NCBI GenBank assembly: GCA_026386995.1
Contig: JAPLMO010000463.1
Location: 1 to 16,854 of the forward strand
Origin: Planctomycetota bacterium
GTDB taxonomy: Bacteria > Planctomycetota > Phycisphaerae > FEN-1346
Direction: 5' to 3'
DNA: 16,854 bases
In this document: positions 13,240-16,854 of the stretch, piece after piece
How the letters are laid out: each line of letters begins with the position of its first letter
How positions within the stretch are numbered: position 1 is the stretch's first letter
Made by a program: the position numbers and the translations under genes
The notes under the pieces: generated by a model
Told to the model about the DNA's origin: nothing
Databases searched by the model: none
Seen by the model: the letters and a program-made list of their open reading frames with translations, nothing else

Positions 13240-13755
13240 TTAAACGTCATCGAACGGCCGGCCGCGCTCCGCGGGGGCCTCGCCGGTTTCGACCGGCATG
13301 GCGGCCGGGGTTTCTTCGCCATAGTGGGTGGGCTTGCCGACGACGATGGCAGCGGCCGCGGTGGCCGTCTCGCCGCGCTCGGCGATGAGTTTCTGGGCTA
13401 TGTCTTCGTGGACGTCCTCGCCGAGTTGCATGCGCATGCCGGCCACGGTGAAGTGGTCGGCCCGCAGGATGATCGAGCGGAGGATCTTCTCGGAGAGCGA
13501 GGCGTCCCTGTTGATCTCCGCCAGGGGCGCGCCCGATTTCAGAAGGAAGAACGCCAGCACGTACGTGCCGCGCTTCCGCCGCTTCACGGTGAAGGCGAGT
13601 TTCCGCTCGTCCCAGCGCGTGATGCCGATAATCTCGGCGCCGTTGCGCGTGAAGATGTTGGCGACGTGTTTGGTCAGGTCGCCCCATGCGGCGGCGTCGC
13701 CGCTGTCGACCAGGAACATTGCCTCGTACACGCGACTTTCAGTCTTTCTTTGCAT
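13240..13755 (-). CDS. rpsF: 30S ribosomal protein S6
   Basis: This encodes 171 residues. S6 pairs with S18 on the 30S platform. The S6 fold spans about 8-105 (YEAMFLVD, AEIIGITRWDERKLAFTVKRRKRGTYVLAFFLL, then ILRSIILRADHF). About 60 residues of Ala/Glu/Pro-rich tail extend beyond the usual length, as in many S6 proteins with variable tails. Its ribosome binding site is unusual: AAGGAGG is 21 bases from the ATG, with a five-pair hairpin between them (see separate entry). The pth stop codon is only 36 bases upstream, so the leader lies within the operon transcript. Confidence 0.94.
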   Translation of the reverse strand: MQRKTESRVYEAMFLVDSGDAAAWGDLTKHVANIFTRNGAEIIGITRWDERKLAFTVKRRKRGTYVLAFFLLKSGAPLAEINRDASLSEKILRSIILRADHFTVAGMRMQLGEDVHEDIAQKLIAERGETATAAAAIVVGKPTHYGEETPAAMPVETGEAPAERGRPFDDV

Positions 13756-13789
13756 AATCCGTTGGCCTCTCGGCCACCTCCTTCAGGTG
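13756..13789 (-). promoter_or_regulatory. rpsF ribosome binding site with intervening hairpin
   Basis: On the minus strand AAGGAGG (complement of 13777-13783) is followed by TGGCC-GAGA-GGCCA, a five-pair stem with a GNRA tetraloop (13763-13776), then seven bases, then ATG. Looping out the 14-base hairpin gives ideal spacing. A competing hairpin, CACCT-GAAGG-AGGTG (13775-13789), would bury the ribosome binding site and shares two bases with the first, so the two cannot form together. This looks like an on/off switch, but it is inferred from pairing only. S6:S18 complexes are known to bind leaders of rpsF elsewhere; whether this is such a site is not shown. Confidence 0.5.
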
Positions 13790-13791
13790 CG

Positions 13792-14364
13792 CTAGTCTTC
13801 CTTGGGTCGGTTAAACCTGTTCATGGCCTCCTGGAGGCCATTTGTAATCCAGCATTCGGCGGCGTCCGCGGTGCTGCCGATGGCGTCTTCGATCACCGGC
13901 CGCTCGCTCGCCGTAAACTCGGAGAGCACAAACGCCGCCTGGTCCATGCCTCGCGGCATGGGGCCGATGCCCACCCTCAGCCGGGCGAACTGCTCGTGCC
14001 CGAGGTGGGCGATGATCGACTCCAGCCCGTTGTGCCCGCCGGCGGAGCCTTCCGGCCTGAGGCGGATCCGGCCGACGTCCAGGGCCAGGTCGTCCACGAC
14101 GACCAGCAAATCACCGCTCTCGACTTTCCAAAAATCCATCAGTTCCCGCACCGACTGGCCCGAGAGGTTCATGTACGTCACGGGCCGGGCCAGAACGACC
14201 TTTTCGCTTCCCCGGCGGATTTCCGCCAGGAGCGACTGGAACCTTTCCCGCCACCCCGTTGCGCCCGCCCGAGCGGCCAGCGTCTCGGCCACGCGCCAAC
14301 CGGCGTTATGCCGCGTGGCGGCGTATTGAGGCCCCGGGTTGCCCAAACCGACGATCAGTTTCAT
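13792..14364 (-). CDS. pth: Peptidyl-tRNA hydrolase
   Basis: This encodes 190 residues, typical length. The enzyme frees tRNA from prematurely dropped peptidyl-tRNA in the cytoplasm. The conserved N-terminal block MKLIVGLGNPGPQYAATRHN contains the catalytic His19. Asn9, Asn66 (YMN), Asp92 (VDDLAL) and Asn112 (GGHNG) match the residues known to shape the active site. A clear ribosome binding site is not seen before the ATG at 14364. A seven-pair hairpin lies just upstream at 14393-14410. It sits 59 bases after rplY in the operon. Confidence 0.95.
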   Translation of the reverse strand: MKLIVGLGNPGPQYAATRHNAGWRVAETLAARAGATGWRERFQSLLAEIRRGSEKVVLARPVTYMNLSGQSVRELMDFWKVESGDLLVVVDDLALDVGRIRLRPEGSAGGHNGLESIIAHLGHEQFARLRVGIGPMPRGMDQAAFVLSEFTASERPVIEDAIGSTADAAECWITNGLQEAMNRFNRPKED

Positions 14365-14392
14365 GCACGCTTATGCGAAAGCAAAACGGCCT

Positions 14393-14410
14393 CGCCCTCG
14401 AAGGAGGGCG
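14393..14410 (-). repeat. Hairpin between rplY and pth
   Basis: CGCCCTC and GAGGGCG form a seven-pair stem around GAAG/CTTC. It lacks a downstream T run. It is probably an RNA-processing or mRNA stability element in the operon, since its neighbours are co-oriented and close. Confidence 0.3.
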
Positions 14411-14423
14411 GCTGACCAGGCGC

Positions 14424-15095
14424 CTACTTTTTGTCGGCCTTCGCTTCCGCTTCGCCTTCCTCGCCTTCTTCGAGTTTTTCCTTGCGGATGAGTTCGGGCT
14501 CGACGTCGCCGGTGGCCACGGGAGCGACGCCAGGCGCGGCGGCCACTTCCTCTTTGATCGCCTTCATGATCACAACGATGACGTCGGGGTCCGTCAGGAC
14601 CTTGACGCCCGGCGGCAGAGCCAGTTGCTTGACGGTGCGGGTCTCGTCCAGTTGGATGTCGCCGACCTGGAGGATGATGGCCTCGGGGATGTCCTTCGGG
14701 AGGCACTCGATCTTGACTTTGGCCAGGGGCTGTTCGAGCACGGCGTGCTCGACCTTCGAGTGGCCTTTCAGTTGGATGGGCACCTCCAGGGTGATGGCCT
14801 CGTCCATGGCGATGCGGACGAAGTCGGCGTGGACGATCACGTCGCCGAAGGAGTCGTACTGGACAGCCTTCAGGAGGACGGTGTCCGTTTGCTTGTCGCG
14901 TTGGAGTTCGAACATGCGGGTGCGTTTGCGCAGGGCCTCGACGAGTTCCTCCATATCCACCTGGAGGGACAGGGCCTCTTTCTTGCGGCCGTAGAGGACG
15001 GCCGGCACTTTGCCTTCGAGGCGCATGCGGCGGCACGCGCGTGTCCCGCTGGTCTCACGTTTCGTTGCATGCAAAGTCTCAGTGGCAATACCCAC
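14424..15095 (-). CDS. rplY: 50S ribosomal protein L25, CTC (general stress) form
   Basis: This encodes 223 residues. L25 binds 5S rRNA in the large subunit. The N-terminal L25 domain covers about 1-95 (RETSGTRACRRMRLEGKVPAVLYGRK, then MFELQ and VQYDSFGDVIVHADFVRI). A CTC-type beta domain covers about 96-185 (VPIQLKGHSK, PKDIPEAIILQVGDIQLDE) and a charged tail of Glu, Ala and Lys ends the protein. GTG at 15095 is the start, with AAGGAG six bases upstream. It is 16 bases after prs, so the two are almost certainly co-transcribed. Confidence 0.95.
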   Translation of the reverse strand: MGIATETLHATKRETSGTRACRRMRLEGKVPAVLYGRKKEALSLQVDMEELVEALRKRTRMFELQRDKQTDTVLLKAVQYDSFGDVIVHADFVRIAMDEAITLEVPIQLKGHSKVEHAVLEQPLAKVKIECLPKDIPEAIILQVGDIQLDETRTVKQLALPPGVKVLTDPDVIVVIMKAIKEEVAAAPGVAPVATGDVEPELIRKEKLEEGEEGEAEAKADKK

Positions 15096-15111
15096 AACGG
15101 ACTCCTTTCAA

Positions 15112-16071
15112 TCACGCCTGGCGTTTGGATTTCCTCAGGAAAAGTTCGCTTACCGACTGGTGCAGGTGAATGCGTTTTATGGCCTCGCCCAGCAGGGGCG
15201 CAAGGCTCAGTTGCGTCAGGTTCTTGAGTTTGCGTGCCTCGTCGCACAGCGGGATGGTGTCGGTGACGGCGACGGACTTGATGGGCGCCTCGCAGATGCG
15301 AGCGACGGCGTTTTCGCACATGACGGCGTGGGTGGCGGCCACGTAGATGTCACGGGCCCCGACGGTCTTCAGCAGGTCCGCGGCCTTCGTGATCGTGCCG
15401 CCGCTGGTGATCATGTCGTCGACCATCAGGATGGTGCGACCCTTGACGTTGCCGATGACGGTGCCGGCCCGGACCTCCGTGCCGCTGACGCGCTGCTTGT
15501 CGATGATGGCCAGGTCGCCGTTCAGGAGTTCGGCATACCGGCGTGCGGTCTTGACGTTGCCCACGTCGGGCGAGACCACCGTCAGGTTCTCCAGATGCAT
15601 GCTCCGGAAGTGCTTGGCGAAGACCGGGTCGGGCAGCAGGTGGTCGACCGGAATGTCGAAGAAGCCCTGGACTTGGTGGGCGTGCAGGTGGACCGCCAGG
15701 ACGCGGTCGACGCCGGCCGCCTGGAGCATGTTGGCCACCAGTTTGGCGCTGATCGGAACGCGGCCCTCGTCCTTGCGGTCCTGCCGCGCGTAGCCGTAGT
15801 ACGGGATGACGGCCGTGATGCGGTCGGCGCTGGCGCGGTGTGCGGCGTCGATGAAAAGGAGCAACTCCATGAGATTATCGTTCTGCGGCGCGCAGGTCGG
15901 CTGAATGATGAAAATGTCGCGGCCGCGGACATCCTCGTTGATCTTGATGAACGACTCGCTGTCGGGAAACCGCGCGAGCGACAAGTCGCCCAGCGGCTTC
16001 TTGAGGTACTGGGCGATGGCCTCCGCCAGGGGGCGGTTGGCGCTGCCGGAGAAGATCTTCAGTTGGTCCAT
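15112..16071 (-). CDS. prs: Ribose-phosphate pyrophosphokinase (PRPP synthetase)
   Basis: This encodes 319 residues. The enzyme makes PRPP from ribose 5-phosphate and ATP for nucleotide, histidine, tryptophan and NAD synthesis. The ATP-binding region has FPDSESFIKI and YGYARQDRKDEGRVPISAKLVAN. The catalytic His is His130 in HLHAHQVQGFFDIPVDH (the usual text is DLHAGQ). The PRPP loop VDDMITSGGT (217-226) has Thr where the common sequence has Asp. Lys192 lies in DKQRV. AGGA sits six bases before the ATG. The upstream gap to glmU is only about 43 bases and is largely filled by an inverted repeat. Confidence 0.95.
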   Translation of the reverse strand: MDQLKIFSGSANRPLAEAIAQYLKKPLGDLSLARFPDSESFIKINEDVRGRDIFIIQPTCAPQNDNLMELLLFIDAAHRASADRITAVIPYYGYARQDRKDEGRVPISAKLVANMLQAAGVDRVLAVHLHAHQVQGFFDIPVDHLLPDPVFAKHFRSMHLENLTVVSPDVGNVKTARRYAELLNGDLAIIDKQRVSGTEVRAGTVIGNVKGRTILMVDDMITSGGTITKAADLLKTVGARDIYVAATHAVMCENAVARICEAPIKSVAVTDTIPLCDEARKLKNLTQLSLAPLLGEAIKRIHLHQSVSELFLRKSKRQA

Positions 16072-16091
16072 GCCAGTCCTCGCTCTAAAGC

Positions 16092-16213
16092 AGTTTCAAG
16101 TTTCAAGTTTCAAGTTAACGGCCACGGCCTCGTCGCCCGCCCTTCGCCTGCTTGCCGCGGGGGTTCTTCCGTTTCGCCTTTAACTTGAAACTTGAAACTT
16201 GAAACTTGAAACT
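16092..16213. repeat. Heptamer-repeat inverted element in the 3' end of glmU
   Basis: Tandem copies of TTTCAAG (16094-16114) and of CTTGAAA (about 16184-16211) form a perfect 27-base inverted repeat (16092-16118 against 16180-16206) around a 61-base loop. The element runs through the last 33 codons of glmU and into the gap before prs. The glmU stop TAA (16115-16117) is formed within the left arm. It looks like a mobile or expandable repeat that has rewritten the C terminus of the enzyme. It could also be an mRNA stem between the two genes. Confidence 0.75.
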
Positions 16214-16854
16214 CTTTTTTATTGCCTTCGCCGGCACGCCCACGTACGTTTCGCCGGGCGGCACGGGATGGGCCTTCGTAATGACGGCCCCTGCGCCTGT
16301 GCGTCCGCGGTCTCCGACCGACGTCGGCGCCACCAGCAGCGTGCCGGCCCCGAGATAGGCGTCCGCGCCGACCTCGGTGTGGAACTTCTTGTGGCCGTCG
16401 GAGTTGGCCGTGATCGTGCCGCAGCCGACGTTGGTCCGCGGCCCGACGTCAATATCGCCCAGGTACGACAGATGCCTGGCGCACGCCTTCTTACCCAGGC
16501 GGGCGTTCTTGGTCTCGACGAACGCCCCGGCCTCGGCGCCGTCCTCCAGGACGCTGCCCGGCCTCAGGTGCGCCAGCGGTCCCACGCGGCAGCCCGCTCC
16601 GATCTTCGACGGGCCGCGGATGACCGTACACGGGCCGATGATGGTATCCGGTCCGACCGTCACATTCCAGTCTACGTATGTGGTGGCCGGGTCTTCGACC
16701 GTCACGCCCGAGGCCATGAGGCCCTTCAGGATTCGCCGCCGCATGAGCGACGCCACCAGGGCGAGGTCTTCGCGGCTGTTGACGGCCTCGACCTCTTCGG
16801 GCTGGGCAGCGGCGACGGCGACCGCCTTCCGGCCGGATGCGATCAGCAGGCCGA
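16115..16854 (-). CDS. glmU: GlmU, bifunctional UDP-GlcNAc synthesis enzyme (5' end outside window)
   Basis: About 246 C-terminal residues are visible and the frame stays open to the window end. GlmU acetylates glucosamine 1-phosphate and then makes UDP-GlcNAc for the cell wall. The visible part starts inside the linker (VNSREDLALV, then RRRILKGLMASGVTVEDPATTYVD) and continues into the left-handed beta-helix acetyltransferase domain. Conserved catalytic features are seen: the RPG stretch, FVETKNARLGKK, the His in ARHLSYLGDI, and GCGTITANSDG (many homologues have Tyr where this has Ser). The end differs from the family: after GVPAKAIKK about 32 residues of a basic repeat-derived tail (FQVSSFKL, then KAKRKNPRGKQAKGGRRGRGR) are encoded by an inverted-repeat element. 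Uridylyltransferase residues are not in the window. Confidence 0.9.
   Translation of the reverse strand, partial: GLLIASGRKAVAVAAAQPEEVEAVNSREDLALVASLMRRRILKGLMASGVTVEDPATTYVDWNVTVGPDTIIGPCTVIRGPSKIGAGCRVGPLAHLRPGSVLEDGAEAGAFVETKNARLGKKACARHLSYLGDIDVGPRTNVGCGTITANSDGHKKFHTEVGADAYLGAGTLLVAPTSVGDRGRTGAGAVITKAHPVPPGETYVGVPAKAIKKSFKFQVSSFKLKAKRKNPRGKQAKGGRRGRGR

Overview
The window is GC-rich bacterial chromosome in which almost every gene lies on the minus strand. Gene content and order (glmU, prs, a CTC-type rplY, pth, rpsF, ssb, rpsR, rplI, then dnaB), together with paralogue-rich secreted proteins of planctomycete style, suggest a member of Planctomycetota, perhaps Phycisphaerae or a related metagenome lineage. 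That placement is inference from gene order and protein style, not a database result.

Right block (about 11959-16854, read right to left): the 3' part of glmU, prs, rplY, pth, rpsF, ssb, rpsR and rplI form a tight housekeeping operon. It covers UDP-GlcNAc and PRPP synthesis, ribosomal proteins L25, S6, S18 and L9, peptidyl-tRNA recycling and single-stranded DNA binding. Gaps are mostly 16-60 nt. A tandem-heptamer inverted repeat has invaded the 3' end of glmU. The rpsF ribosome binding site is oddly distant from its ATG and is joined to it by a small hairpin.

Middle block (about 3842-11958): this roughly 8 kb stretch separates rplI from dnaB, genes that are commonly adjacent. It looks like an accessory insertion or a recombination-prone zone. 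It holds a secreted protein of unknown function (9960-11096), a decayed 5' fragment of a citramalate/isopropylmalate synthase gene (9512-9829), a large single-polypeptide type IIG-like restriction-modification enzyme (5952-9275) and a secreted HExxH metallopeptidase-like protein (4351-5565). Between these genes are several small palindromic repeat elements. Two of them (3891-3974 and 5747-5905) belong to the same family and share a hairpin with a conserved TCTCC loop motif. Others are a 216-bp element with 18-bp terminal inverted repeats (11415-11630), a direct repeat at the end of the peptidase gene, and two tRNA-like scraps.

Left block (1-3823): dnaB, the replicative helicase, is followed by a two- or three-gene lipoprotein operon. 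This contains an LpoB-like envelope lipoprotein, a COG3014-like TPR lipoprotein, and the first codons of another gene leaving the window at base 1. A strong palindrome sits in the putative promoter of the lpoB-like gene.

The most notable signals are the interrupted rplI-dnaB junction with its solitary type IIG system, the hairpin repeat family, and the candidate structured ribosome binding site of rpsF. No CRISPR array, rRNA, intact tRNA, integrase or transposase gene was found.
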